From the NCBI RefSeq assembly GCF_003201475.1, contig NZ_QJJK01000005.1, positions 248,001-312,000 of the forward strand: DNA of 64,000 bases. The letters are read 5' to 3'. Source of the DNA: Chelatococcus asaccharovorans (GTDB lineage Bacteria > Pseudomonadota > Alphaproteobacteria > Rhizobiales > Beijerinckiaceae). A model generated the notes under the pieces. That model searched no databases. It saw only the letters and a list, made by a program, of their open reading frames with translations, and was not told the origin of the DNA. Below, one piece after another: positions 47,004 to 55,862 of the stretch (positions are counted from its first letter, which is position 1; the number at the start of each line of letters is the position of its first letter). A program made the position numbers and the translations under genes.

Positions 47004-48614
47004 GTGGCGAATGCCGGACTGTTCAATGAAGCTCATGGCGCCGAGACCTTCGGCTTCCGGAAGCTCAAAGGTGTCAATTGGAACTTTCAGGCACCGCACC
47101 TCTATGAGGAGGCGCTGAAGCGCGGCGAGGCGAAGATTGCCGCCGGCGGCGCTTTGACGGCTGATACGGGCGTCCACACCGGGCGCAGCCCCAAGGACAA
47201 GTTCATCGTCAAGGATGCGGCCACCACCGACGCCGTCTGGTGGGACAATAACGGCGCCATCACGCCGGCCCAGTTTGATGGTCTCCTCGAGGATTTCCTG
47301 AAGCACGCCGAGGGCAAGGAACTTTTCGCCCAGGACCTCTTCGGCGGCGCCGACCCGGCCTATCGGGTGAAGACGCGCGTCTTCACCGAATATGCATGGC
47401 ACTCCCTTTTCATCCGTAACCTCCTGGTGCGTCCCGAGCTCGGCGAACTCGCCAGCTTCGAGCCGGAACTCACCATCATCGATCTGCCGTCGTTCAAGGC
47501 CGATCCCGCCCGCCACGGCGTACGGAGCGAGACGGTCATTGCCTGCGACTTCACCCGCAAGATCGTGCTGATCGGCGGCACCTCCTATGCGGGAGAGATG
47601 AAGAAGTCGGTCTTCACCTACTTCAACTATATCCTGCCTGCGGAAGGCGTCATGCCGATGCATTGCTCGTCGAACGTCGGTTCGCGCGGCGATGTGGCGA
47701 TCTTCTTCGGCCTCTCCGGCACCGGCAAGACGACATTGTCGTCAGACCCGGAGCGCACGCTCATCGGTGACGACGAGCACGGTTGGAGCGAGCGCGGCGT
47801 CTTCAATTTCGAGGGCGGCTGCTATGCCAAGACCATCCGCCTGTCGCGCGAGGCCGAGCCGGACATCTACGCGGCCACCGAGCGCTTCGGCTCTGTCCTC
47901 GAGAATGTGGTGCTCGATCCCTTCACGAGCGAGCCGGACTTCGATGACGATTCGAAGACCGAGAACACGCGCTGCGCCTATCCGCTGGACTTCATCGCCA
48001 ATGCAAGCCCCACGGGTCGCGCCGGCATCCCGAAGAATGTGGTGATGCTGACCTGCGATGCCTTCGGCGTGCTGCCGCCGATCGCCAAGCTCACGCCGGC
48101 GCAGGCAATGTACCATTTCCTCTCCGGCTACACCGCCAAGGTCGCAGGCACCGAGAAGGGCGTGACGGAGCCGGAGGCGACATTCTCCACCTGCTTCGGC
48201 TCGCCGTTCCTGCCGCGCCACCCATCCGTCTATGGCAACCTGCTGCGCGATCTCATCGGCAAGCACGGCGTCGACTGCTGGCTGGTGAACACCGGCTGGA
48301 CGGGCGGCAAATACGGTGTCGGCCGCCGCATGCCGATCCGCGTCACCCGCCGCCTCCTGACGGCCGCGCTCGACGGATCGCTGAACCGCGCGGATTTCCG
48401 TCAGGATCCGTATTTCAGCTTCGCGGTGCCGACCTCGGTGCCGGGCGTCGAGCCGCATATCCTCTATCCGGTCAAGACCTGGGCCAACAAGGCCGAGTTC
48501 GCGGAGACGGCGAAGACGCTGATCAAGATGTTCCAGAAGAACTTCGGAAAGTTCGAGAGCCACGTCGATGCGGACGTGCGCCAGGCCGGCCCGCACAACG
48601 CGATGGCGGCTTAG
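47004..48614 (+). CDS. pckA: Phosphoenolpyruvate carboxykinase (ATP)
   Basis: PckA turns oxaloacetate into phosphoenolpyruvate, the first step of gluconeogenesis from organic acids. The 536-residue protein has the kinase P-loop '[20 protein letters not shown]' and the metal-binding '[20 protein letters not shown]'. The GTG at 47004 follows AGGGAG with ideal spacing and gives '[20 protein letters not shown]', which matches homologues in length. In-frame ATGs upstream all lie within a 15-bp repeat array. pckA lies beyond chvI in the opposite orientation, as in other Rhizobiales. A strong hairpin terminator follows. Confidence 0.95.
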   Translation: MANAGLFNEAHGAETFGFRKLKGVNWNFQAPHLYEEALKRGEAKIAAGGALTADTGVHTGRSPKDKFIVKDAATTDAVWWDNNGAITPAQFDGLLEDFLKHAEGKELFAQDLFGGADPAYRVKTRVFTEYAWHSLFIRNLLVRPELGELASFEPELTIIDLPSFKADPARHGVRSETVIACDFTRKIVLIGGTSYAGEMKKSVFTYFNYILPAEGVMPMHCSSNVGSRGDVAIFFGLSGTGKTTLSSDPERTLIGDDEHGWSERGVFNFEGGCYAKTIRLSREAEPDIYAATERFGSVLENVVLDPFTSEPDFDDDSKTENTRCAYPLDFIANASPTGRAGIPKNVVMLTCDAFGVLPPIAKLTPAQAMYHFLSGYTAKVAGTEKGVTEPEATFSTCFGSPFLPRHPSVYGNLLRDLIGKHGVDCWLVNTGWTGGKYGVGRRMPIRVTRRLLTAALDGSLNRADFRQDPYFSFAVPTSVPGVEPHILYPVKTWANKAEFAETAKTLIKMFQKNFGKFESHVDADVRQAGPHNAMAA

Positions 48615-48715
48615 AGCCAATCCGACTTGCATGGACTCGCCTGATGCCATGCAAGTCGATGAATTTGTTCATCTATTTTTGAATGGGGTGCATCCGCAAC
48701 AGATGGATTTGCTCT
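48614..48715 (+). repeat. Double-hairpin intergenic repeat, copy 1
   Basis: Begins GAGCCAATCCGACTTGCATG at the last base of the pckA stop codon and ends TTTGCTCT. The first half is a hairpin with 12-bp arms (CGACTTGCATGG / CCATGCAAGTCG). Two further copies lie at 53880 and 56878, in the same orientation. Confidence 0.8.
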
Positions 48716-48721
48716 CGCGAG

Positions 48722-48748
48722 AAGGCCGGAGAATTCTCCGGCCTTTTT
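48722..48748. terminator. Bidirectional terminator between pckA and the SDR gene
   Basis: AAGGCCGGAG pairs with CTCCGGCCTT around AATT, followed by TTT on the plus strand. The converging SDR gene ends 11 bp further on, so the hairpin may serve both. Confidence 0.9.
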
Positions 48749-48758
48749 CGTGCCGTTA

Positions 48759-49544
48759 TCAGATCGAACGGGTCGCACCGCCGTCGACGCGCACCTTGGT
48801 TCCGGTCACGTAGGACGCTTTTTCGCTTGCGAGGAAGGCGACCACATTGGCGAATTCCTGCGGATCGCCGAGGCGTCCGGCGGGAATGGTCGCGATCGAG
48901 GCTTTTGCGACCTCGTCCACGCTCTTCCCGCTCTGCTTCGCCGCCGCATTGTCGAGTTCCGCGATGCGCTCGGTGGCGATACGGCCCGGCAGCACCACAT
49001 TGACCGTGACGCCGTTGGCGGCCACTTCGCTGGACAGCGTCTTTGACCAGCCGATCAGCGCCGAGCGAATGCCGTTGGACAGCGCGAGCCGTGGGATCGG
49101 CTGTTCGACGCCGGAGGAGGCCACGGTGATGATACGGCCCCAACGCTTCTCCTGCATATGCGGCAGGAGTAGCTGCGTCAGATGGATGAGGTTGGCGGCC
49201 ATGGCCTCAAACTGCTTCAGCCAGATGTCACGCGGGGCTTCCTGGGCGGTGGCCGGCGGCGGTCCGCCCGAATTATTGACGAGGATATCCGCGCCGCCCT
49301 TTGCGGCTATGCCCGAAGCGAGCGCCTCCACCGAGGCGACATCGAAGAGATCGACGGTTGCAGGCGTCACGCGCGCCTTTGCGTCCGCGGGCAGCTCTGC
49401 CATCCAGCTCGTGATCGTCTCGAGGTTGCGCGATGCGGCGACGACCTCTGCGCCCTCCAGCGCCAGCGTCCGGGCGATCGCCGCGCCGAGGCCGCGGCTC
49501 GCGCCGAGCACCAGGGCGCGCTTTCCCGACAATCCTAGATCCAT
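48759..49544 (-). CDS. Short-chain dehydrogenase/reductase lacking the catalytic tyrosine
   Basis: A 261-residue SDR fold. The NAD(P) site is 'ALVLGASRGLGAAIARTLAL' and the structural motif 'ADILVNNSGGPPPATAQEAP'. The active-site segment reads 'GVEQPIPRLALSNGIRSALI': the YxxxK motif is replaced by an N-G-I-R pattern, a variant I recall from a subgroup annotated as FabG-like SDRs. The C-terminus 'YVTGTKVRVDGGATRSI' is typical. The substrate is unknown and the usual SDR mechanism is doubtful. Confidence 0.88.
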   Translation of the reverse strand: MDLGLSGKRALVLGASRGLGAAIARTLALEGAEVVAASRNLETITSWMAELPADAKARVTPATVDLFDVASVEALASGIAAKGGADILVNNSGGPPPATAQEAPRDIWLKQFEAMAANLIHLTQLLLPHMQEKRWGRIITVASSGVEQPIPRLALSNGIRSALIGWSKTLSSEVAANGVTVNVVLPGRIATERIAELDNAAAKQSGKSVDEVAKASIATIPAGRLGDPQEFANVVAFLASEKASYVTGTKVRVDGGATRSI

Positions 49545-49904
49545 GGTTCCGTCTCCATCTCATCGCGACCCACGTTTAACACGGTCTTAGGCCGAATGGC
49601 CCAGGATGGGAATGCATGTCGCTTCACGATGTCCGTCACGGCCGTATTGATCGGCGGATTGCCGGCAGCCGCGGAAACGCGCTGGTCTGTGGATGACTCG
49701 GCTGAAATGTGGAGCGCGCGCCTTTTGCAACGCCGCGCGCACAGTTTGCATTTCACGGCAACAAATATCGGATCTATCATAACATAATAGAAGTATAATA
49801 TAAATATAGTTATTGAGTATTTCATCATCTATGACGAATAGAACTTGACTCGGTATTTTTTCCACAGGAATAGTCGCGCCAATTATTGCTGCGTGGTAGC
49901 GGAT
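49545..49904. other. AT-rich gap before the glycosyltransferase
   Basis: No gene is recognisable. Bases ~49740-49860 are strikingly AT-rich for this genome, with runs such as AAGTATAATATAAATATAGT and a TATAAT at 49794-49799, though without a good -35 box at the right distance. It may be the promoter region of the next gene or a sign of acquired DNA. Confidence 0.6.
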
Positions 49905-51209
49905 ATGTCATTTTTAGCTCATCATGGGGCTGTCGCCTACGATATTTTCGGGTCGCGTCTGCGGACCGGAATTGGCACGCTCTGGCAGCGTATCCCGAGC
50001 AATCTTCGTCAGACCATGCGATTGAGCGTCATCCGCGCCCCGGCGCGCAGCGGCGCGCGACCGTCGTCGCCAGGCGGCCCCGTCTATATCGCGGGGGTCC
50101 TGGGCGGAGCTTCCGAGCTCGGCTGGTCGGCCCGGCTCATGCAGAAACTGGCCGGGGAGGCGGGGCTGCCTGTCGGAGAGATCGACATTGGCCATGCCTT
50201 CTGGGCAGCGGGGCGACGGAGAGATCGGCCGCGTGCCACGGGACCAGGCACGCTGCTCGTCCACCTCGGCCCGGATCAGCTGGCCTATGGACTGTCCTAT
50301 CTCGAGAGCGAGGTGCTCGCTGATAAATTCATCATCGGGTACTGCCCCTGGGATCTGGAGCAGCTGCCGACAAACGTGGCCAGGCAAGTCGCGCTCCTCG
50401 ACGAGATCTGGGTGCCGAGCCATTTCACCCGCCGCGCCTTTCAGGCGGCGGGCGTCAGCCGGCCCATCCGTGTCATCCCCTATATCCTGGAGGTGCCTGC
50501 GGCCGTTCATGCCGATCGCAAGCGCTTCGGGCTCGACGAAGACAGCTTCATCGTCGCCGCGGTGGCCAATCTTCGGTCGGGCTTTGCGCGCAAGAACCCG
50601 CTCGCCGCCATATCGGCCTTCCAGCGGGCTTTCTCCCATCATGAGCGGGTGACACTCGCGTTGAAGATCACCAAGGCGGACCTGGTCTCGGCCGGTTATG
50701 CCAGGCTGCGCAAGATTGCGGGGCAGGATCCGCGGATCAAGCTGATCAGTCGCGATGTAGCCGATGACGATATGTGGCGCTTCCTGGCTAGTGCCGATGT
50801 GGTGCTGTCGCTACACCGGGCGGAGGGGTTCGGGCTGACCCTCGCGCAGGGCATGCTTCTTGGGCGGCCCGTCGTCGCCACGGCCTGGTCGGGCAATCTC
50901 GATTTCATGCCGCAGAGCGCGAGCTGCCTCGTTCCGAGCCGCTTGATACCGGTTGAGGGGCCCGACAAGATCAAGGACGGCAAGGGCCAGGTCTGGGCCT
51001 CGCCGGATGTGCCCGCTGCCGCCGATATCCTGCGCCGCTTGCATGGGGACCCCAACCTCCGGCTCATCCTCGGCGAGGCCGGACGTCAGGCGGTGCGCCG
51101 CTTCATGCAGCATCATCGGCTTCGCTTGCTGGGCGAGTTGCGCAACTGGTTGGCAGAGCCGCGGGAGCCGTCACGTGGCCTCACACCGGGGGACCGTCGG
51201 GCGGGATGA
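49905..51209 (+). CDS. Family 4-type (group 1) glycosyltransferase
   Basis: A 434-residue GT-B fold protein. The C-terminal half has the retaining-transferase motif 'HRAEGFGLTLAQGMLLGRPV' (E-x7-like) followed by 'VATAWSGNLDFM', and the middle has 'IWVPSHFTRRAFQAAGVSRP'. It probably uses a nucleotide sugar to build a surface polysaccharide or glycolipid; donor and acceptor are unknown. The start is uncertain: ATG 49905 is used, ATG 50016 (MRLSVIRAP) and TTG 49845 are possible. It stands alone, with no other polysaccharide genes, behind an AT-rich gap. Confidence 0.85.
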   Translation: MSFLAHHGAVAYDIFGSRLRTGIGTLWQRIPSNLRQTMRLSVIRAPARSGARPSSPGGPVYIAGVLGGASELGWSARLMQKLAGEAGLPVGEIDIGHAFWAAGRRRDRPRATGPGTLLVHLGPDQLAYGLSYLESEVLADKFIIGYCPWDLEQLPTNVARQVALLDEIWVPSHFTRRAFQAAGVSRPIRVIPYILEVPAAVHADRKRFGLDEDSFIVAAVANLRSGFARKNPLAAISAFQRAFSHHERVTLALKITKADLVSAGYARLRKIAGQDPRIKLISRDVADDDMWRFLASADVVLSLHRAEGFGLTLAQGMLLGRPVVATAWSGNLDFMPQSASCLVPSRLIPVEGPDKIKDGKGQVWASPDVPAAADILRRLHGDPNLRLILGEAGRQAVRRFMQHHRLRLLGELRNWLAEPREPSRGLTPGDRRAG

Positions 51210-51326
51210 ACGCGCCCAGGTCTCGCGTCATTCCGGACGGAAGACGGGCGGCACATTCGTCCCGGAATGCTTGGGCGCCGCGCGTGCTGAGACCCGCGGC
51301 GCGTTGTCTGTTCCGGAAAAATGCGC

Positions 51327-51851
51327 TCAGGCGGAAGGCTGGGACGCGGCGGCCTCGGTCGTGATCGGATGCGCAGCGAGCGCCTCACGCAGGGCCTGCT
51401 CCTTGCTGTGGTCGAGCGAGGTCTTGAGCACCGTGCCGCCGGTGCCGCGCAGGTCTTCAAGAACTTTGTCGCTCGTGACCCCGTCGACGAGCACGAACAG
51501 AGCCGCGTTGCCGGGCTGCAGCGTTTCGCTCAGCTCCTTCATGAATTTGTCGTTGATGCCATAATCGGTCAGGGCGCCGCCCAGCGCGCCCGAGGCCGCG
51601 CCGATCGCGGCGCCGACGAGCGGCATCAGGAAGATGGCGCCGATCAGCAGACCCCAGATCCCGCCAGACGCGGCGCCGATAGCCGTCGAATTGACGAGCT
51701 GGTTGAGCTTCACATGCCCGCTCTCGTTCTTGGTGGCGATGACGGCGTCGCCAATCTTGATCAGATATTCCTTCTGCAGCTCGAAAAGGCGCTGGCGGAC
51801 CTCCTCAGCCTTCTGCTCGGTGGGGTACACGACGACGACGAGATCGGACAT
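51327..51851 (-). CDS. DUF1269-family membrane protein
   Basis: A 174-residue protein with a soluble ferredoxin-like N-terminal part (MSDLVVVVYPTEQKAEEVRQ), a central glycine-rich hydrophobic hairpin (about residues 62-100, 'GIWGLLIGAIFLMPLVGAAI' then 'GAASGALGGALTDYGIND') and a C-terminal domain ('NAALFVLVDGVTSDKVLEDL'). The domain arrangement is that of DUF1269; function unknown, often linked to stress. The ATG at 51851 is preceded by GGAGTATCCC. No partner genes are adjacent. Confidence 0.82.
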   Translation of the reverse strand: MSDLVVVVYPTEQKAEEVRQRLFELQKEYLIKIGDAVIATKNESGHVKLNQLVNSTAIGAASGGIWGLLIGAIFLMPLVGAAIGAASGALGGALTDYGINDKFMKELSETLQPGNAALFVLVDGVTSDKVLEDLRGTGGTVLKTSLDHSKEQALREALAAHPITTEAAASQPSA

Positions 51852-52785
51852 GGGATACTCCGCGAGATGAGCATGGAACAGGACGCGGGCGGAGCGTATC
51901 ACCAAGTCTCGGCGCCTGCCAATCTCTCCGCCTTGTGCTTGACAGTGCCTGCATGGCTATCGAATGCAGTAAACAGGGGCGTGCTCATGGTGTTTTCGGC
52001 AGTCGGTCCGGCCGCATATGTCAATTCCGTGGATCTGCCCGGCGCAAGCCGGCACATGATGTTTGCTCGAAGCCCTTGAGCCGGCAAATCATCCTCGGCG
52101 CATAGGCAGGCGATGCCGGATATCTGCATCCGGCAGGTCTTTAATTCTGCGCCTGTTCTGCAAACCGGAATCGCGCGCCAAACGGGCAGATGGAGCCTTC
52201 GCGTAGCTCCAGACATTGAAGGCCCCGTCGAGCGGATATATCGCCACGCCGGCTGCTCGCATGGCGGGTCCCTGCCGATAGCCCTTCAGCGGCTCGGGCG
52301 CCACCCTCCGAAAAAAAGGCACGCCCCGCGAGGATGGGCACGCCCCGCGAGGATGGGCACGCCCCGCGAGGATGGGCACGCCCCGCGAGGATAGGCACGC
52401 CCCGCGAGGATGGGCAAGCCCCGCGAGGATGGGTACGCCCCGGGAGGGTGGGCACGCCCCGCGAGGATGGGCAAGCCCCCCGCGCGGAGAGAAAGGCTGT
52501 CTCAGGAAGCCGGCCTTCGGCGTGCTGCAACATTCTGCCACGCCATGCATTATGGGATGGGGCGGTTTGGGAGGACGCGATGCCGATGTCAGGCTCAGCG
52601 GCATCGCGCGTTTGTAGTGGCGAGCTTAAACAATGATCGGCGTGCGAAATGCGCCACAATCCAAAGGTAGGCGGTTCTCACGGGTCGTTTAAACTGAAAA
52701 TTCAATGAGCCGACCTATCGTATCTTTGCGTGAGGCGATCGAGGTCAATTCGCGAACAGGAACCGGGTGTCGTGGGAGAACTTAA
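51852..52785. other. Long gene-poor gap with a 19-bp tandem array
   Basis: In these 934 bases I see no convincing gene. The right-hand part carries the 19-bp tandem array. Open frames across the array exist in several phases only because the unit lacks stop codons, and they have no homology that I recognise. The last 40 bases hold the leader and ribosome-binding site of the lipoprotein gene. Confidence 0.6.
52319..52470. repeat. Eight tandem copies of a 19-bp unit
   Basis: The unit GCACGCCCCGCGAGGATGG is repeated head to tail eight times (8 x 19 = 152 bases) with scattered changes: unit 4 has ATAGG, unit 6 GCAAG, and unit 7 three changes. A degenerate ninth unit follows. There are no spacers, so it is not a CRISPR array. 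Confidence 0.93.
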
Positions 52786-53046
52786 ATGAAGCGTTTCATT
52801 ATTCTGGGGCTGCTCGCCGTTGGCTTGGCGGCGTGCAATCCGAATGATCGTACTGATCGCACCATCGGTGGCGCGGCCATCGGCGCCGGTGCCGGCGCGC
52901 TGGTGGGTGGTTTGGCGACTGGCCGGGCAGGCGGTGCCCTGGCGGGTGCGGCCATCGGCGGTGTCGGCGGCGCCATCGTCGGCAACGCGACCACTCCTTC
53001 CTGCCGCACCTACTATTACCGCGGTCGCCGCTATCAGGAATGCTGA
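52786..53046 (+). CDS. Small glycine-zipper lipoprotein
   Basis: An 86-residue protein with a lipoprotein signal peptide: MKRFIILGLLAVGLAAC, lipobox LAAC with the acylated Cys17. After it come glycine-zipper repeats (GGAAIGAGAGALVGGLATG, GALAGAAIGGVGGAIVG) and a short tail with two cysteines (SCRTYYYRGRRYQEC). Such proteins (17-kDa antigen-like or YMGG/OmpA-linked families) sit in the outer membrane; the role is unknown. The ribosome-binding site GGGAG is well placed. Confidence 0.85.
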   Translation: MKRFIILGLLAVGLAACNPNDRTDRTIGGAAIGAGAGALVGGLATGRAGGALAGAAIGGVGGAIVGNATTPSCRTYYYRGRRYQEC

Positions 53047-53556
53047 CGCCGACGCCGGGCGGCTTCGCGCCGTCCGGGCCGTTCCTGTCAGGCCGTGAGC
53101 GCGAGAAACAGCCTCCGGGCTCCGGAAAACGGGGTTCGCAGGCTGCCGTTCGCGCGGCTGCCAAGTATGGCCGCAGTATTGCCTTTGGCCTCAGCTTTGC
53201 CAAAGCGTGACCGTACCGTCAGAGCTCCACAGCCGCCTTGTGGCCTGGCGATGCGGGAGCCGTCGTGGCAACCGTCGCGTGGGCCGCAGGTCGCGCTCGA
53301 CGGCGTGGTCTATACGACGGCCACCGCCCCCAGATAACCATTGGCCGCGAGAGCTCGTTTCACGGTCAGGGCGCCGGAGCGGGCGGACCTTCTCCGATCG
53401 TCCATCAGGGCGAGCCGGACCGACGGGCAACATGCGACGTAAGCGAGACTGCGCCAAGCGGGCCGGCGCGCTGGACGCCCCGTCGCCGCGCGGCTCCTGT
53501 CCGAGCTGGCTACCGCCGAGACGACTGAATTTTAGGGATTAACGCATATCGAGCGT
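53047..53556. other. Gene-free stretch between the lipoprotein and tRNA-Leu
   Basis: These 510 bases contain a GC-rich hairpin (CCGGGCGGC-TTCG-CGCCGTCCGG, near 53055-53078) just after the lipoprotein gene that may weakly stop transcription. Otherwise only short open frames without recognisable protein features are present; a degraded gene cannot be excluded. Confidence 0.5.
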
Positions 53557-53641
53557 TGGTGCCCAGGAAAGGACTCGAACCTTCACGCCTTGCGGCACAG
53601 GTACCTGAAACCTGCGTGTCTACCAATTCCACCACCTGGGC
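53557..53641 (-). tRNA. tRNA-Leu (anticodon CAG)
   Basis: An 85-base gene. On the minus strand the acceptor arms are GCCCAGG (5' end at 53641) and CCTGGGC, followed by A and an encoded CCA. The anticodon stem CAGGT / ACCTG encloses the loop TTCAGGT, giving anticodon CAG. The long variable arm (about ten bases, TGCCGCAAGGCGT) and the D-loop GGTGGAATTGGTAGACACG are typical of leucine tRNAs. The T-arm contains GTTCGAGTC. Confidence 0.95.
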
Positions 53642-53673
53642 AGGTGGCCTCCCCATCGGGGCCGGCAGGCGCT

Positions 53674-53702
53674 CTTTAGAGGGTCGTTGCATCACCTGTC
53701 AA
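53674..53702 (-). promoter_or_regulatory. Promoter of tRNA-Leu
   Basis: On the minus strand TTGACA (53702-53697) is followed after 17 bp by CTAAAG (53679-53674), about 33 bases before the mature tRNA 5' end. The -35 box is a perfect consensus. Confidence 0.8.
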
Positions 53703-53879
53703 CGGCATTCGTCACGCTGCGGTCATATCCGGGCCAATCGCGCGGGAAAAGGGCTGCGATGCGGCAACGGGGCTCCCTGGAGCTCACCGCATATCGCGAT
53801 TCAGCGATGTCTTGCCCGCGATCGCATGCCCTGGATGAGCATCCGCCGGGCGCGGGCAGCCGTGGGGCTTCGCGCGCGC

Positions 53880-53979
53880 GCATCCGACTTGAAAGGAATC
53901 GTCCGATATCATCCAAGTCGCTGGGTTTTCTAATCTCTTGCTGAGTGAAGCAAGTGCGCAAAGGACCGAGCTGCTCCAG
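53880..53979 (+). repeat. Double-hairpin intergenic repeat, copy 3 (diverged)
   Basis: GCATCCGACTTGAAAGGAAT, then TCGTCCGATATCATCCAAGTCG and so on to GAGCTGCTCCAG. It aligns over its full length with the copies at 48614 and 56878 but with more changes. The CGACTT/AAGTCG arms of the first hairpin are kept. It lies in the otherwise gene-free gap 53642-54108. Confidence 0.65.
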
Positions 53980-54108
53980 ACAGGGGCTCGCAGCGACGCA
54001 ATGGCGCGCGTGATTTGACGGATTCTTCACCGCCGCATGTTCCCTCCCGCGGTAAAGGGCTCTATGGAACACGTGTCGAGATCAATTCCAAACAGGCGGA
54101 GGCTTTCG

Positions 54109-55113
54109 ATGGCAGCGGGAGTGATGGGGACGTCCTCACAGCTCATCACCGTCTTCGGTGGATCGGGCTTCATCGGTCGTCATGTGGTGCGCGCCCTGGC
54201 TCAGCGTGGCTATCGCATCCGGGTCGCGGTGCGGCGCCCCGATCTGGCGGGCTTCCTGCAGCCGCTGGGCCGTGTCGGGCAGATCCACGCCGTGCAGGCC
54301 AACCTGCGTTACAAGCAATCCGTGCTCGCTGCGGCGCGCGGGTCCGACGTGGTGATCAACCTGGTCGGCGTCCTCACGGAGGCGGGCCGGCAGAATTTCG
54401 CCGCGGTGCACAGCTTCGGCGCCCGCGCCGTGGCGGAGGCTGCCGCGGCGGCCGGCGCCCGGCTCATTCATATGTCGGCGCTCGGCGCCGATGCGCAGTC
54501 CGCTTCGCTTTATGCGCGCACGAAGGCCGCCGGCGAAGGGTTCGCCTTCACCCATGTGCCTAAGGCGACCATCTTCCGCCCGTCGGTGGTGTTCGGACCG
54601 GAGGACGGTTTCTTCAACCGTTTCGCCGCGCTCGGCAGCCGGTTGCCGGTCGTGCCGATCACCGGCGGCGCCACGCGCTTCCAGCCCGTCTATGTGGGTG
54701 ACGTCGCCGAGGCCATTGCCCGTGCCGTCGATGGCGCGGTGGCCGAGGGCCATGTCTATGAGCTCGGCGGACCCGAGGTGAAGACGCTGCGGGAGATCGT
54801 CGACTATACGCTCGGCGTGATCGGCCGCCGCCGCCTGGTGCTCGATTTGCCGGCGGCCGGCGCCTCGCTGATGGCGGGCTTCGTCGAATTCGCCGACAAG
54901 CTCACCTTCGGGGTCCTCCCGGACTATCTCGTGCTCACGCGGGATCAGGTTGCGTTGCTCGGGCAGGACAACGTCGTGTCGGCCACGGCGATCGATACGG
55001 GCCGCACGCTCGCGGACATCGGCATTGCGGCGACCCCCTACGAGGCGATCGTGCCCGGTTATCTCTGGCGCTTCCGCCGGGCCGGTCAATTCGCCGACAT
55101 TCGCACCATCTGA
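54109..55113 (+). CDS. NDUFA9-like NAD(P)-binding protein (atypical SDR)
   Basis: A 334-residue protein with an N-terminal Rossmann fold 'LITVFGGSGFIGRHVVRALA' (GxxGxxG) and 'RIRVAVRRPDLAGFLQPLG'. Bacterial relatives of the mitochondrial complex I NDUFA9 subunit, an extended/atypical SDR without the normal catalytic triad, have this arrangement with 'GRVGQIHAVQANLRY' and 'VVFGPEDGFFNRFAAL'. Proposed roles are in ubiquinone or respiratory complex function, but that is inference. The ATG at 54109 has GGAGG six bases upstream. Confidence 0.87.
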   Translation: MAAGVMGTSSQLITVFGGSGFIGRHVVRALAQRGYRIRVAVRRPDLAGFLQPLGRVGQIHAVQANLRYKQSVLAAARGSDVVINLVGVLTEAGRQNFAAVHSFGARAVAEAAAAAGARLIHMSALGADAQSASLYARTKAAGEGFAFTHVPKATIFRPSVVFGPEDGFFNRFAALGSRLPVVPITGGATRFQPVYVGDVAEAIARAVDGAVAEGHVYELGGPEVKTLREIVDYTLGVIGRRRLVLDLPAAGASLMAGFVEFADKLTFGVLPDYLVLTRDQVALLGQDNVVSATAIDTGRTLADIGIAATPYEAIVPGYLWRFRRAGQFADIRTI

Positions 55114-55124
55114 CCAGAGACCGG

Positions 55125-55862
55125 CTATGGCGGCGCGCGCTCGGGGACCCGGCCACGCGCCGCCAGTCCCTTGTGAATGTGCACCATGAGGGCGACGCCG
55201 AACAGCGGCGTGAACAAATTGACGAGGGGGATGGCCACCATCCCCGCAAGCAGGAAACCAGCGATCAGGATCGTGCCGCGATGGGCGGCGCGCATTGCGG
55301 CGGCCTCCGGCATGGGCCGGAAGCGGCCGGCGGCGAGCTCGAAATACTCCCGCCCGAGCAGGTAGCCGTTGGCCAGGAAGAAGGCCGCCACATTCACCAC
55401 CGGCACGAAGAACAGAATGAGCGCCACGCCGTTCACCAGCACGGCGAGCCCGGCAAAGCGCAGGCCGTAGAGCAGCGAGCGGCTGAATGACAGCGGCTGT
55501 CCCGGTGGATCGGCGGGATAATAGCGCTCTTCCACGAGGGCGGCCGCATCGTCCAGGAAATAGCCGGCGACAACAGCCGTCACGGGCGCAATGATATAGG
55601 CGAGCCCGATGAAGATGCCGACGCCGGCGAAGAAGAACGCCAGGCTGTCGATGAGCGGATAGTTCGACAGGATGTCGCTGCCGTCCATGAAATGGGCAAT
55701 GACCCGCGTCAGGGCGAACCAGACGATGGCCAGAAGCAGGATCGTCAGCCCCAGCGAACGCCACAACAGGCGGCGGAAGCCGGGGGACAGGATCTGCGAT
55801 GCCGCCTTGATCGCGGCTTCAAGGACGAGGGAAATGGACGCGAGGAGGGGCAAGGCGATCAC
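55125..55862 (-). CDS. EI24-domain / CysZ-like inner-membrane protein
   Basis: A 245-residue protein with about four to five long hydrophobic segments (for example 'LGLTILLLAIVWFALTRVI', 'LAVLVNGVALILFFVPVVN', 'GTILIAGFLLAGMVAIPLVN') and the EI24 motif region 'NLFTPLFGVALMVHIHKGL'. CysZ in enterobacteria imports sulfate; alphaproteobacterial members are not proven to do so. The start is GTG at 55862, overlapping the stop of the 2-hydroxyacid dehydrogenase as GTGA, so the two are probably co-translated. Confidence 0.85.
   Translation of the reverse strand: MIALPLLASISLVLEAAIKAASQILSPGFRRLLWRSLGLTILLLAIVWFALTRVIAHFMDGSDILSNYPLIDSLAFFFAGVGIFIGLAYIIAPVTAVVAGYFLDDAAALVEERYYPADPPGQPLSFSRSLLYGLRFAGLAVLVNGVALILFFVPVVNVAAFFLANGYLLGREYFELAAGRFRPMPEAAAMRAAHRGTILIAGFLLAGMVAIPLVNLFTPLFGVALMVHIHKGLAARGRVPERAPP

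Noticed and set aside
46917-47026. Pentapeptide-repeat protein in the pckA leader (either strand)
   Set aside because: The 5-residue periodicity comes from five 15-bp DNA repeats; the stretch is too short and has no domain context.
52319-52489. CRISPR-like array
   Set aside because: The 19-bp units follow each other with no spacers and no cas genes are near.
52089-52659. Proline/arginine-rich proteins across the 19-bp array
   Set aside because: Open in several frames on both strands as a by-product of the repeat; starts have no ribosome-binding site.
53095-53542. Small protein genes between the lipoprotein and tRNA-Leu
   Set aside because: Several overlapping short frames, none with a good start site, codon pattern or recognisable motif.
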